A program made the translations under genes and the position numbers. This document shows positions 7,807 to 15,662 of a stretch of 18,686 bases of DNA, in pieces; position 1 is the stretch's first letter; every line of letters begins with the position of its first letter. Origin of the DNA: DASVBJ01 sp036375895 (GTDB lineage Bacteria; Actinomycetota; Actinomycetes; JACCUZ01); assembly GCA_036375895.1 (NCBI GenBank), contig DASVBJ010000239.1, positions 1-18,686 of the forward strand, written 5' to 3'. The notes beneath the pieces were generated by a model. It was given only the letters and a program-made list of their open reading frames with translations. It was not told the origin of the DNA and ran no database searches.

Positions 7807-8270
7807 CCTCGGTGGACGAGGAGGTCCGGGCGCTGCACGCCGGCCTGCTCGCGCACTGGGACGCGCGGGACGCCTCGTCGTACGCCGAGCTGTTTGCCGA
7901 GGACGGCAGCCTGGTCGGCTTCGACGGCAGCCTCGTCGACGGGCGCGAGGCGATCGCCGCCCACCTCGCGGGGGTGTTCGCGACCCACCCGACGGCCTCC
8001 TACGTCGCGATCGTGCGCGAGGTGCGGCCCCTCGGCGACGCCGCTGCGCTGCTGCGCGCGGTGGCCGGGCTGGTGCCGCCGGGACAGCAGGACATCAACC
8101 CAGCGGTCAACGCCGTGCAGTCCCTGGTGGCGGTGCGCCGGGAGGCCGGCTGGCGTGCCGCGCTGTTCCAGAACACCCCGGCCGCGTTCCACGGGCGACC
8201 CGACCTCGCCGAGGCCCTGACCGCGGAGCTGCGGGCCGAGCTGACCCGCGTCAGCGGGCGATCTCGGTAG
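7803..8270 (+). CDS. SgcJ/EcaC-family, SnoaL/NTF2-like protein
   Basis: This 155-residue single-domain protein has the NTF2-like cone fold typical of SgcJ/EcaC and DUF4440 proteins. Key segments are the first helix followed by YAELFAEDGSLVGFDGS, then GREAIAAHLAGVF, and a terminal QSLVAVRREAGWRAALFQNTP strand pair. Family members bind small hydrophobic ligands or act as small isomerases and hydrolases; the ligand here is unknown. The GTG start at 7803 overlaps the DUF2277 stop (GTGA), implying coupled translation. Its 3' end overlaps the 3' end of rny on the other strand by 20 bp. The family call is firm; the 'oxidoreductase' wording found in databases is not supported by any visible cofactor motif. 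Confidence 0.9.
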   Translation: MTSVDEEVRALHAGLLAHWDARDASSYAELFAEDGSLVGFDGSLVDGREAIAAHLAGVFATHPTASYVAIVREVRPLGDAAALLRAVAGLVPPGQQDINPAVNAVQSLVAVRREAGWRAALFQNTPAAFHGRPDLAEALTAELRAELTRVSGRSR

Positions 8271-9903
8271 CCCGCGACTCGCGCACCACGGTCACCCGGA
8301 TCTGCCCGGGATAGGTCAGCTCGGTCTCGACCTGCTTGGCGATCTCCCGGGCGATCACCTGCGCCTGGATGTCGTCGACCGCGTCGGGCAGCACCATCAC
8401 CCGCACCTCGCGACCGGCCTGCATGGCGAACACCTTGTCGACCCCGTCGTACGCGGTCGCGATCTCCTCGAGCCGCTCCAACCGCTTCACGTAGGCCTCG
8501 AGCGACTCGCGACGCGCGCCCGGCCGGCCCCCACTGATCGCGTCGGCCGCCTGGGTGAGCACCGCCTCGATGGTGCGCACCTCGACCTCGTTGTGATGCG
8601 CCTCGATCGCGTGGACGACGTCCTCGTGCTCCCCGTGGCGACGGGCGAGCTCGGCGCCGATGATCGCGTGCGACCCCTCCACCTCGTGAGTCAGGGCCTT
8701 GCCGATGTCGTGCAGGAGCGCGCACCGCTTCATCAGTGCCACGTCCATGCCCAGCTCGGCGGCCATGATGCCGGCGACGTGGGCCGACTCGACGAGGTGC
8801 TTGAGCACGTTCTGGCCGTACGACGTGCGGTACCGCAGTCGGCCGAGATGGGTCTGCAGCTCGGGATGCAGGTCGGTGATGCCGACGTCCACCAGCGCGT
8901 CCTCCGCCGCCCGCACGCACAGGGCCTCGACCTCCGTCTTGGCCTTCTCGTAGGCGTCCTCGATGCGCTGCGGGTGGATCCGCCCGTCGAGGACCAGCGA
9001 CTCCAGCGCGATCCGGCCGACCTCGCGACGCACCGGGTCGAAGCAGGACAGCAGCACCGCCTCGGGGGTGTCGTCGATGATGAGATTCACACCGGTGACC
9101 GACTCGAAGGCCCGGATGTTGCGCCCCTCGCGGCCGATGATGCGGCCCTTCATGTCGTCGCTCGGCAGGTGCAGGACCGTGACGACGGACTCGGTCGTCT
9201 GCTCGGTGGCGAGGCGCTGGATGGCGCCGGTGATGATCCGGCGGGCGCGCGTCTCGCCCTCCTCCTGCGCCTCGCGCTCGATGTCGCGGACGATCAGCGT
9301 GGCGTCGCGCTTGGCCTGGGTCTCGATCGCCGCGACGAGCTCGGCCCGGGCCTGCTCCGCGGTGAGCCCGGCGGTCCGCTCCAGGACCAGCCGTCGCTCC
9401 TCCTCGAGCTCGGCCAGCTCGGTCCGGCGGGCGACGAGCTCGGCGTCGCGCTCGGACAGCTCGCGGGCCCGCTCCTCGAGGTGGCGCGCCTCCGCGTCGA
9501 GGCGCTCCTCGCGCTCGGTGACCCGGTGCTCGCGGCGCTCGAGGTCCAGCCGCTGCTCCCGGATGTCGTCGCGCAGGGCCCGGATCTCGGCCTCGGTCTG
9601 GTCGCGGACCTGCTCGGCGTGGCGCGCGGCGGACTCGGCCCGCCGCAGGATGTCGGCCGCCTCCAGCTGTGCCCGGTCGCGCAGCTCGTCGGCCTCGCGT
9701 CGTGCCGCCGCGTGCTCCCGGACGGCGGCCTCGTGCTCCCGCCGGGCGGCCTCGTGGTCGGCCGCGGCCGGGACGGCCCCGGCCGGGGTCGCCGTGGGGG
9801 CAGGGCGCGACCGGCGCAGCCACACGACCAGGGCGACGAGCGCCCCGGCCAGCAGGACCCACAGCACGGTCATCACCAGGACGACCACCAGGCTGCCGGT
9901 CAC
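8251..9903 (-). CDS. rny: Ribonuclease Y
   Basis: RNase Y is a membrane-anchored endoribonuclease that starts mRNA decay. The 550-residue product has an N-terminal membrane helix (about 4-29), a long charged coiled coil (about 50-225), a KH RNA-binding domain with GRIIGREGRNIRAFE (253-267), and an HD hydrolase domain with His398-Asp399 in LLHDIGKALTHE plus EAHHNE (434-439). The order and length match the family (about 520 residues), with a slightly longer linker after the anchor. The GTG start at 9903 is chosen because it puts the membrane helix at the N-terminus and has an upstream purine-rich GGAAGGAG (9918-9911). The frame stays open to 10095, but that extension is basic and unlike the family. 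It lies downstream of recX on the same strand after a 457-bp repeat-bearing gap. Confidence 0.96.
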   Translation of the reverse strand: MTGSLVVVLVMTVLWVLLAGALVALVVWLRRSRPAPTATPAGAVPAAADHEAARREHEAAVREHAAARREADELRDRAQLEAADILRRAESAARHAEQVRDQTEAEIRALRDDIREQRLDLERREHRVTEREERLDAEARHLEERARELSERDAELVARRTELAELEEERRLVLERTAGLTAEQARAELVAAIETQAKRDATLIVRDIEREAQEEGETRARRIITGAIQRLATEQTTESVVTVLHLPSDDMKGRIIGREGRNIRAFESVTGVNLIIDDTPEAVLLSCFDPVRREVGRIALESLVLDGRIHPQRIEDAYEKAKTEVEALCVRAAEDALVDVGITDLHPELQTHLGRLRYRTSYGQNVLKHLVESAHVAGIMAAELGMDVALMKRCALLHDIGKALTHEVEGSHAIIGAELARRHGEHEDVVHAIEAHHNEVEVRTIEAVLTQAADAISGGRPGARRESLEAYVKRLERLEEIATAYDGVDKVFAMQAGREVRVMVLPDAVDDIQAQVIAREIAKQVETELTYPGQIRVTVVRESRATEIAR

Positions 9904-10161
9904 GACCTGCGCTCCTTCCCGACGCGGCCGGGAGGAGGGCATCCTCGCGGCCCGAGGGAGGGCCACCCCGCGCGGCAGGTCCGGGCGTTGCGTCGCCACC
10001 GGTCGTTCGGGTAGCCGGACGCGGCGGCACCTGGCGATGCCGCCCACGCACCCCGGCGCCCACCTGTGACGGCGTGCGCCGACCGTGATGCACAACCGGC
10101 CGCCTGGGCCGGATCGGATGTCTCGTCTCGGTCGGTTCTATCGCGGACCCGCTGGTGCGGG

Positions 10162-10198
10162 GTAATCCCTCAATGACCGGAGATTACGGCCGGGTCAT
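10162..10198. repeat. Two interleaved 6-bp inverted repeats
   Basis: GTAATC (10162-10167) pairs with GATTAC (10182-10187), and ATGACC (10173-10178) pairs with GGTCAT (10193-10198). Both have 14-nt spacers and are offset by 11 bp. In RNA of either strand they could form an H-type pseudoknot; in DNA they are two similar half-site pairs one helical turn apart. They lie about 260-295 bp upstream of rny. The function is unknown and chance is possible. Confidence 0.4.
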
Positions 10199-10215
10199 AG
10201 GGCGGTCAAGGAAGC

Positions 10216-10328
10216 CGGCGTCGACGCAGGGGCGCTCCGTCGGCGTCGACGGAAGGCGCTCCGTCGGCGTTCGACGCAGGGCGCTCGGTCGGCGTCGACG
10301 CAGGGCGCTCCGTCGGCGTCGACGGGGA
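10216..10328. repeat. Tandem repeat, about 4.6 copies of a 24-bp unit
   Basis: The unit begins CGGCGTCGACG and ends GCGCTCCGT. Copies start near 10216, 10241, 10265, 10290 and 10314, the last one partial. Copy 1 has one extra G, copy 3 has an extra T and a C-to-G change, and copy 2 carries GGAAGG in place of GCAGGG. The unit length is a multiple of three, but copies 1 and 3 carry single-base insertions that would break any frame, so it is probably non-coding. It ends 32 bp downstream of the recX stop in the direction of recX transcription. Each unit contains the palindrome GTCGAC or its variant. Confidence 0.85.
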
Positions 10329-10360
10329 CCCTCGCGACCCGCTGCCGAGACTCCACCCGC

Positions 10361-10990
10361 TCAGCCCTCGGCAGGCTCCCAGCCCAGGCCCTCGGGCCCC
10401 TCGCCCGTCGGGGCGTCACTGCCGCGCTCGGCGGCCAGAGCGTCCCGCACCACCCGCATGGCCAGCCCGGACGAGTAGCCCTTGCGTGCCAGCATGCCGG
10501 CGAGCCGCCGGACGCGCCGGTCGGTGGGCAGCCCGCGGGTCGACGCCAGCCGCTTGGCCACCAGCGACCGGGCTGCGGCAGCCTCCTCGTCGGGGCCCAC
10601 CGCGCCGACCGCCTGGGCGACGGTCTCGTCGTCGACGCCACGCGCGCGCAGCTCGTGGGCGAGGGCACGTCGGGCGAGCCCGCGCCCGGTGTGCCGCGTG
10701 CGCACCCAGGCCTCGGCGAAGGCCTCGTCATCGACCAGCCCGACCTCCCCGAACCGGTCGAGCACCTGGTCGGCCACCTCGTCGGGCACGTCACGCCGCC
10801 GGAGGTCGTCGGCGAGCTGCGCCCGCGTCCGCGGGGCAGCGGTGAGTCGGCGCAGGACGATCGCCCGGGCCACCGACTCCGGGTCGGCGTCCGGGGTCGC
10901 GTCCGCCGCACTGCCCGGGGTCGGCTCGTCGGCGTGGCCGCCGGGCGGCCGGCCACCTGCCCGCCCGCCGCCCGTCCGGCGCCCCGCCAT
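10361..10990 (-). CDS. recX: Regulatory protein RecX
   Basis: RecX binds RecA filaments and modulates (usually inhibits) RecA recombinase and coprotease activity. The 209-residue product has a Gly/Pro/Ala-rich N-terminal extension (about 1-36) and a RecX three-helix-repeat domain (about 38-195): AIVLRRLTAAPRTRAQL then FGEVGLVDDEAFAEAWV, the RALAHELRARGVDD segment, and a last repeat ending MLARKGYSSGLAMRVV. The ATG at 10990 is preceded by GGAGG. It starts 11 bp after the recA stop on the same strand, the usual actinobacterial arrangement, so it is probably cotranscribed with recA and responds to DNA damage with it. A tandem repeat follows its stop. Confidence 0.95.
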   Translation of the reverse strand: MAGRRTGGGRAGGRPPGGHADEPTPGSAADATPDADPESVARAIVLRRLTAAPRTRAQLADDLRRRDVPDEVADQVLDRFGEVGLVDDEAFAEAWVRTRHTGRGLARRALAHELRARGVDDETVAQAVGAVGPDEEAAAARSLVAKRLASTRGLPTDRRVRRLAGMLARKGYSSGLAMRVVRDALAAERGSDAPTGEGPEGLGWEPAEG

Positions 10991-11001
10991 TGCGCCTCCG
11001 C

Positions 11002-12045
<1,044 letters not shown>

Positions 12046-12091
12046 GGATGCCATCCCCGGTCGGGTCGATGTCTTCTTCTTCACGTCCGGA

Positions 12092-12114
12092 AACCTACGA
12101 CGCCGGGCCGACAG
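12092..12114 (-). promoter_or_regulatory. Candidate PafBC-type (LexA-independent) DNA-damage promoter of recA
   Basis: On the minus strand CTGTCGGCC is followed, 12 nt after TGTC, by TAGGTT (12097-12092). This spacing equals that of the mycobacterial RecA-NDp motif (TTGTCRGTG, eight bases, TAnnnT). Six of nine upstream consensus positions match. Transcription would start near 12085, giving a leader of about 40 nt for the ATG at 12045. In mycobacteria this promoter is the gene-proximal one of two, the same order as here. Confidence 0.5.
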
Positions 12115-12159
12115 TCTGGGGTGTCCCGGGCCCGGCTGTGGACGCCGTGCTGGTTGTGG

Positions 12160-12165
12160 ACAGTA
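12160..12165 (-). promoter_or_regulatory. Candidate -10 box of the LexA-controlled recA promoter
   Basis: TACTGT (12165-12160 on the minus strand) fits TAnnnT and lies 2 bp downstream of the LexA box, so LexA bound there would cover the -35 region. Initiation would be near 12153, about 110 nt before the recA ATG. Confidence 0.45.
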
Positions 12166-12167
12166 CC

Positions 12168-12181
12168 CGAACACCTGTTCG
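12168..12181 (-). promoter_or_regulatory. LexA (SOS) box of recA
   Basis: CGAACACCTGTTCG is a perfect CGAAC-N4-GTTCG palindrome, the Gram-positive/actinobacterial LexA operator. It lies about 125 bp upstream of the recA ATG and 23 bp after the DUF2252 stop. Repression by LexA and induction on DNA damage follow from established knowledge of this site. Confidence 0.92.
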
Positions 12182-12204
12182 AAGGCACGCGACACGCCGG
12201 GAGG

Positions 12205-13527
12205 TCAGCCGACCGCCTGCACTCCGGGCACCCGGCCGGCCCGGAAGGCGTCCACGAACAACGCATGGTCGCGCCGCACCACGTCGGCGTAGGAACGGGC
12301 GAAGCCGACGAGGTCGCGGACGAAGTCCTCGGTGCGCTCACCGACCATCGCCAGCACCGCGTCCTCGGTCTGGAAGTCGACGAGCGGCGTGTCCCCCGAG
12401 TCACGGTCGGACACGCAGTGCACCTTGGCCGTCGCCCGGCCGAGCTGGTCGAGCACGGGCAGCATGTCGTCGGGCTCGGACAGCTCACCCCAGTCGAGGT
12501 CGCTCTCGTAGGGCGACACCTCGGCGACGACGTAGCCGACCCCGTCGATCTCGGTCCAGCCGCGCCAGGGGTCCGCGTGTGCCTGCAGGGCCGACTGGGA
12601 CACCGCCGTGCGGTGCCCGTGGTGACGGAAGAACCCCCGCGCCCGCTCGTCGTCGACGATCCGGCTCGGGGCGGCGACGTTGCCCTGCTTCATGGACAGG
12701 AGGACGTCGTTCTCGAGCGCCTGGGTGTGGCCCTCGACCAGGAGCGTGTACGACGGGAGGCCGGCGCTGCCGATGCCGACACCCGACGTCGCGACCGCGT
12801 CCTTCAGGACGTAGGTGATGCTCCCCATCCGCCGGGACTCCGGGATCGTCGTCAGGTAGTCGTCGTACGCCTTCTCGACCCGCCTCCGCTCACGCCGGCC
12901 GAGCTCACGGCCGGACGGCCCGTGGCGGAAGCGACGCTGGTAGTCCTCGACGACGGTGTGGCGCCTCAGCAGGTCGACCCGGGTCGAGAGCTGGGCCTCG
13001 AGCAAGGCCGTCTTGACCGCCCCGGTCGCCGTGTCCAGCCGCAGCGCCCACTCGTGGTCGCGATCGCTCTCGACGAAGTACCGCACCTGCTCGACGTAGC
13101 CGTGCAGGTACGCCGAGCAGAGCCCGTCGATCGCCTCGTCCGGCAACGCCTTCTGCCAGCCCATCAGGGCGAGGCTCGCCACCATCCGCCGCAGGTCCCA
13201 CGTGTAGTGGCCGAGGTAGGCCTCGTCGAAGTCGTTGACGTCGAAGACGAGGACGCCGTCGCCGTCCATGTACGTGCCGAAGTTCTCGGCGTGCAGATCG
13301 CCCTGGATCCAGACCCGTCGGGTGCGGTCGTCCACCCACGGGTCCTCTGTGGTGGCCATGTCGGCGTAGAAGATGCAGGCGCTCCCCCGGTAGAACGCGA
13401 ACGGGTCGGCGGCCATCTTGCGGAACTTGACGCGGAACGCGGCGGGGTCTGCCCGCATGAGGTCCGCGAACGCGTCGACGAGGGTGTCCACGATCAACGA
13501 CTCGCGGTGGTCGTCCTGCGCCGCCAT
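12205..13527 (-). CDS. DUF2252 family protein
   Basis: This 440-residue cytoplasmic protein of unknown function is recognised by DPFAFYRGSA (41-50), WIQGDLHAENFGTY (73-86) and VFDVNDFDEAYLG (94-106), then WDLRR (110-114), all DUF2252 hallmarks. GDLHAEN followed by an Asp-rich VNDFDEA resembles the catalytic and metal-binding loops of aminoglycoside-phosphotransferase/kinase-fold enzymes (HGDLHxxN and then an Asp). That resemblance is my inference; no reaction is established here. Another basic segment lies at about 205-225. The ATG at 13527 has GGAGAGG just upstream. It follows the DUF3046 gene by 15 bp on the same strand and ends 23 bp before the recA LexA box, so it is probably transcribed ahead of recA from its own promoter. 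No signal or membrane segment is seen. Confidence 0.9.
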   Translation of the reverse strand: MAAQDDHRESLIVDTLVDAFADLMRADPAAFRVKFRKMAADPFAFYRGSACIFYADMATTEDPWVDDRTRRVWIQGDLHAENFGTYMDGDGVLVFDVNDFDEAYLGHYTWDLRRMVASLALMGWQKALPDEAIDGLCSAYLHGYVEQVRYFVESDRDHEWALRLDTATGAVKTALLEAQLSTRVDLLRRHTVVEDYQRRFRHGPSGRELGRRERRRVEKAYDDYLTTIPESRRMGSITYVLKDAVATSGVGIGSAGLPSYTLLVEGHTQALENDVLLSMKQGNVAAPSRIVDDERARGFFRHHGHRTAVSQSALQAHADPWRGWTEIDGVGYVVAEVSPYESDLDWGELSEPDDMLPVLDQLGRATAKVHCVSDRDSGDTPLVDFQTEDAVLAMVGERTEDFVRDLVGFARSYADVVRRDHALFVDAFRAGRVPGVQAVG

Positions 13528-13542
13528 CCGTGGGCCTCTCCG

Positions 13543-13734
13543 TCAACGCTTGCTGCTTGGGACCTCCATCCCCTCGCAGACCGCGCGCCACACGTCCTTG
13601 GCCGAGTCGCCGTCGGCCAGCGCCTGGCGCACGGTGCGGTTGCCGAGCTCGGAGAAGACGTGGTCCACCGCGAGCGACTCGGCGTGCGGGCCGAAGGTCT
13701 CGTCCATCCGCCGCCAGAACTCCGTGAGTCGCAT
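13543..13734 (-). CDS. DUF3046 family protein
   Basis: This small 63-residue actinobacterial protein is identified by MRLTEFWRRMDETFG at the start, DHVFSELGNRTVRQALADG in the middle and VWRAVCEGMEVP at the end. Its function is unknown. DUF3046 genes are commonly found beside recA/recX in actinobacteria, as here. The ATG at 13734 starts the conserved domain; the frame stays open to 13818, but that extension is not conserved-looking. A GATACT-like -10 lies about 9 nt upstream on the minus strand, so the message may be leaderless. It is divergent from the sigma-factor gene, and DUF2252 follows 15 bp after its stop. Confidence 0.88.
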   Translation of the reverse strand: MRLTEFWRRMDETFGPHAESLAVDHVFSELGNRTVRQALADGDSAKDVWRAVCEGMEVPSSKR

Positions 13735-13841
13735 GCCCCCAGTATCCGGCACCCGGCCGACCCGCCCACCGCAGGCAACCTCCGCCGCTCGTCGTGCGTC
13801 CCGAGGATGATCGAGCAACAGGACCGGGCGGGGAGGTGGCC

Positions 13842-14360
13842 GTGGACGGTGCGGAGCAGGACAGCTTCGACGCGTTCGCCCGCGCGCGGATGGCCGCGCT
13901 GCTGCGCTTCGGCCACGTGCTGACCGGCGACCCGCACCGAGCGGCCGACCTCGTGCAGGACGCCCTGGAGCGCACCCTGCTGGCGTGGCCGCGGGTGGTC
14001 CGCAAGGACGACCCGGAGGGCTACGTACGCCGGGCGATGGTCAACCGGCACGTGAGCGTCTGGCGGCGGCTGCGCCGGGAGCACCTGGTCGGCGACGCGC
14101 AACACGGCCCGGACCCGGCGTACGACGGGCCGCCGGCGCATGACCCCGACCTCTGGGCGGCGCTGGCCGCTCTCCCCCCGCGGCAGCGTGCCGTGCTCGT
14201 CCTGCGCTACTACGAGGACCTCTCGGAGGCCCAGTGCGCGGCCGTCCTCGGCTGCTCGGTCGGCACCGTCAAGAGCCAGACCTGGAAGGCCCTCTCGCGG
14301 CTCCGTGCCCGCGCGGAGGGCGCCACCATGCAGGAGGGCGAGCGGTCATGGACCAGCTAG
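13842..14360 (+). CDS. ECF RNA polymerase sigma factor, SigE family
   Basis: This 172-residue extracytoplasmic-function sigma factor has sigma region 2 at about 8-78 (core binding and -10 melting; DLVQDALERTLLAWPRV and YVRRAMVNRHVSVWRR) and region 4 at about 104-155 (LPPRQRAVLVLRYYEDLSE then a helix-turn-helix AAVLGCSVGTVKSQ). The short single-polypeptide form and these motifs fit the actinobacterial SigE family (TIGR02983 type). The GTG at 13842 is chosen because GGGGAGG (13830-13836) is 5 nt upstream; the frame is open back to 13794. Its 3' end overlaps the next gene by 13 bp, which points to translational coupling with a membrane partner that could regulate it. An ECF-like AAC/CGTC motif upstream may allow self-activation. 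Confidence 0.94.
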   Translation: MDGAEQDSFDAFARARMAALLRFGHVLTGDPHRAADLVQDALERTLLAWPRVVRKDDPEGYVRRAMVNRHVSVWRRLRREHLVGDAQHGPDPAYDGPPAHDPDLWAALAALPPRQRAVLVLRYYEDLSEAQCAAVLGCSVGTVKSQTWKALSRLRARAEGATMQEGERSWTS

Positions 14361-15607
14361 AGCGCGAGCTCCGGGATGTGTTGGCGGACCCGCGGCGCGC
14401 CCTGCCCCGCGACCTGGTCCACCTCGATCGAGTCCATGCAGGTGCCGCCACCCGGCGGCGCCGTCGCGCGGTCGCCTCGGCAGGGGCTGCGCTCGCCCTC
14501 GTGGCCGCCGTCGCCGCGCCGGTGGCGCTGACCGCGGGCGGCGACGACCGGGGCACGAGCCGGCCGGCCGGTTCGTCGACCCCCGGGGTCACCACCTCGG
14601 ACGCACCCGCGCCCACGTCGTCCCCGACCCCGAGCGCCACGACGAGCCAGCCGCTGTCGTGGGGTGCGGCCGCGCCGGTGTCGGTCACCGCGACGAGCAC
14701 GCGCGACCTCGTCGTCCTGGGCCGGGTGCCCGGCTGCTCCGAGGGCCCGTGCCTGCGGCTCGCGCGCAGCGGGGACGGCGGCCGGACGTTCGCCCCCCTG
14801 CCGCCACCGCCTGCGAAGGCCACCGACCGCGACACCGGTCCGGGCACGGCCACCGACGTGCGGTTCGCGTCGGCGACGGACGGGTGGGTCTTCGGCGGCG
14901 GCCTCTGGTCGACGCACGACGGCGGCCGGTCCTGGGCCCACGTGAGCATCCCCGGCCGGGTGCTCCGCCTGGAGACCGGCGCCGGGACGGTCTGGGCCCT
15001 GGTGGCCGACGGCGGTCCCGACACCACGGCGCGGCTGTGGCAGAGCCCCGCGGGGAGCGACCGGTGGGCCGCGGTCGACAAGATCGGGCCGGTGACGGCA
15101 CCGGCCGACCTCGCCGTGGCGGGTGCCGAGGTGGCGGTCGCGGGCGCCGGCGAGTCGCGGCTGTGGACCCGCGCGGCCGACTCGAGCTGGACCGATCGCG
15201 AAAACCCGTGCGTGGGCAGTCTCGGCGTCCAGATGTCGGCGGTGCGCGGCTCACTCTGGCTGCGGTGCGCCAACGGCACGAGCTCGTCGGTCTTGCGGTC
15301 GCTGGACGGCGGCGCATCGTTCCGCGAGGTCCCGGTGGGCGGCACCGCCGGGGACGCCCCGCCGAACGACCTGCTGGTCGCGGCCCGAGACCGTGGCACC
15401 GGCGTCCTGGCCGTGCCGGGAGACGTCGGCCTGCTGCTGACCGACGACAGCGGGGCGCACGGCCAGTCGTTCGCAACCGGCACCGGCTGGTTGTACGTCG
15501 GGATGACGAGCCGGGACGTCGGCTACGCCATCACGTGCTGCTCGCTCCGGCTGCTGTACCGCACCGACGACGGCGCGATCACCTGGACCGAGGTCACCGT
15601 CGACTGA
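14348..15607 (+). CDS. Single-pass membrane protein with BNR/Asp-box-like beta-propeller; putative sigma-factor partner
   Basis: This 419-residue protein has a charged N-terminal cytoplasmic segment (1-40, ending in a TRRRRR cluster), a membrane helix (about 41-63), a Pro/Ser/Thr-rich linker (about 64-105) and an exported C-terminal domain. That domain contains Asp-box-like repeats: SGDGGRTF (141-148), STHDGGRSW (188-196), SLDGGASF (318-325) and RTDDGAITW (405-413), suggesting a BNR/sialidase-type or YCF48-like propeller. Six cysteines (130, 135, 288, 307, 397, 398) could form disulfides outside the cell. No sialidase catalytic set is recognisable. The ATG at 14348 has GGAGG 10 nt upstream and lies inside the sigma gene. 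The arrangement suggests an anti-sigma or sensor role, but the 40-residue cytoplasmic part lacks a recognisable zinc anti-sigma motif (HxxxCxxC). Confidence 0.85.
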   Translation: MDQLERELRDVLADPRRALPRDLVHLDRVHAGAATRRRRRAVASAGAALALVAAVAAPVALTAGGDDRGTSRPAGSSTPGVTTSDAPAPTSSPTPSATTSQPLSWGAAAPVSVTATSTRDLVVLGRVPGCSEGPCLRLARSGDGGRTFAPLPPPPAKATDRDTGPGTATDVRFASATDGWVFGGGLWSTHDGGRSWAHVSIPGRVLRLETGAGTVWALVADGGPDTTARLWQSPAGSDRWAAVDKIGPVTAPADLAVAGAEVAVAGAGESRLWTRAADSSWTDRENPCVGSLGVQMSAVRGSLWLRCANGTSSSVLRSLDGGASFREVPVGGTAGDAPPNDLLVAARDRGTGVLAVPGDVGLLLTDDSGAHGQSFATGTGWLYVGMTSRDVGYAITCCSLRLLYRTDDGAITWTEVTVD

Positions 15608-15662
15608 GGCGGCCGCGTTCGAGCAGCCACACGCATCCTCGCGAGCCCACGCCGCAGGGGCC

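Larger units (their letters stand above)
9904..10360. other. 457-bp intergenic region between recX and rny
   Basis: This is the only gene-free stretch over 300 bp. It holds the rny ribosome-binding site near 9911-9918, a pair of interleaved inverted repeats (10162-10198) and a 24-bp tandem repeat (10216-10328). The open frames across it are arginine-rich or low-complexity and look like composition artefacts. I do not see a convincing promoter for rny, a tRNA or a terminator with a T-run. Confidence 0.7.

Noticed and set aside
9904..10095. 64-residue N-terminal extension of RNase Y
   Set aside because: It would move the membrane anchor away from the N-terminus; the GTG at 9903 has a purine-rich ribosome-binding site.
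10216..10328. Tandem repeat as a CRISPR array
   Set aside because: The units abut directly with no spacers, and there are no cas genes nearby.
10155..10478. Arginine-rich 107-codon plus-strand frame across the tandem repeat
   Set aside because: Its composition follows the repeat, it runs antisense into recX, and it resembles no family.
12046..12195. N-terminal extension of recA to an upstream ATG
   Set aside because: It would place the LexA box and both promoters inside the coding region, and the added residues do not resemble RecA.
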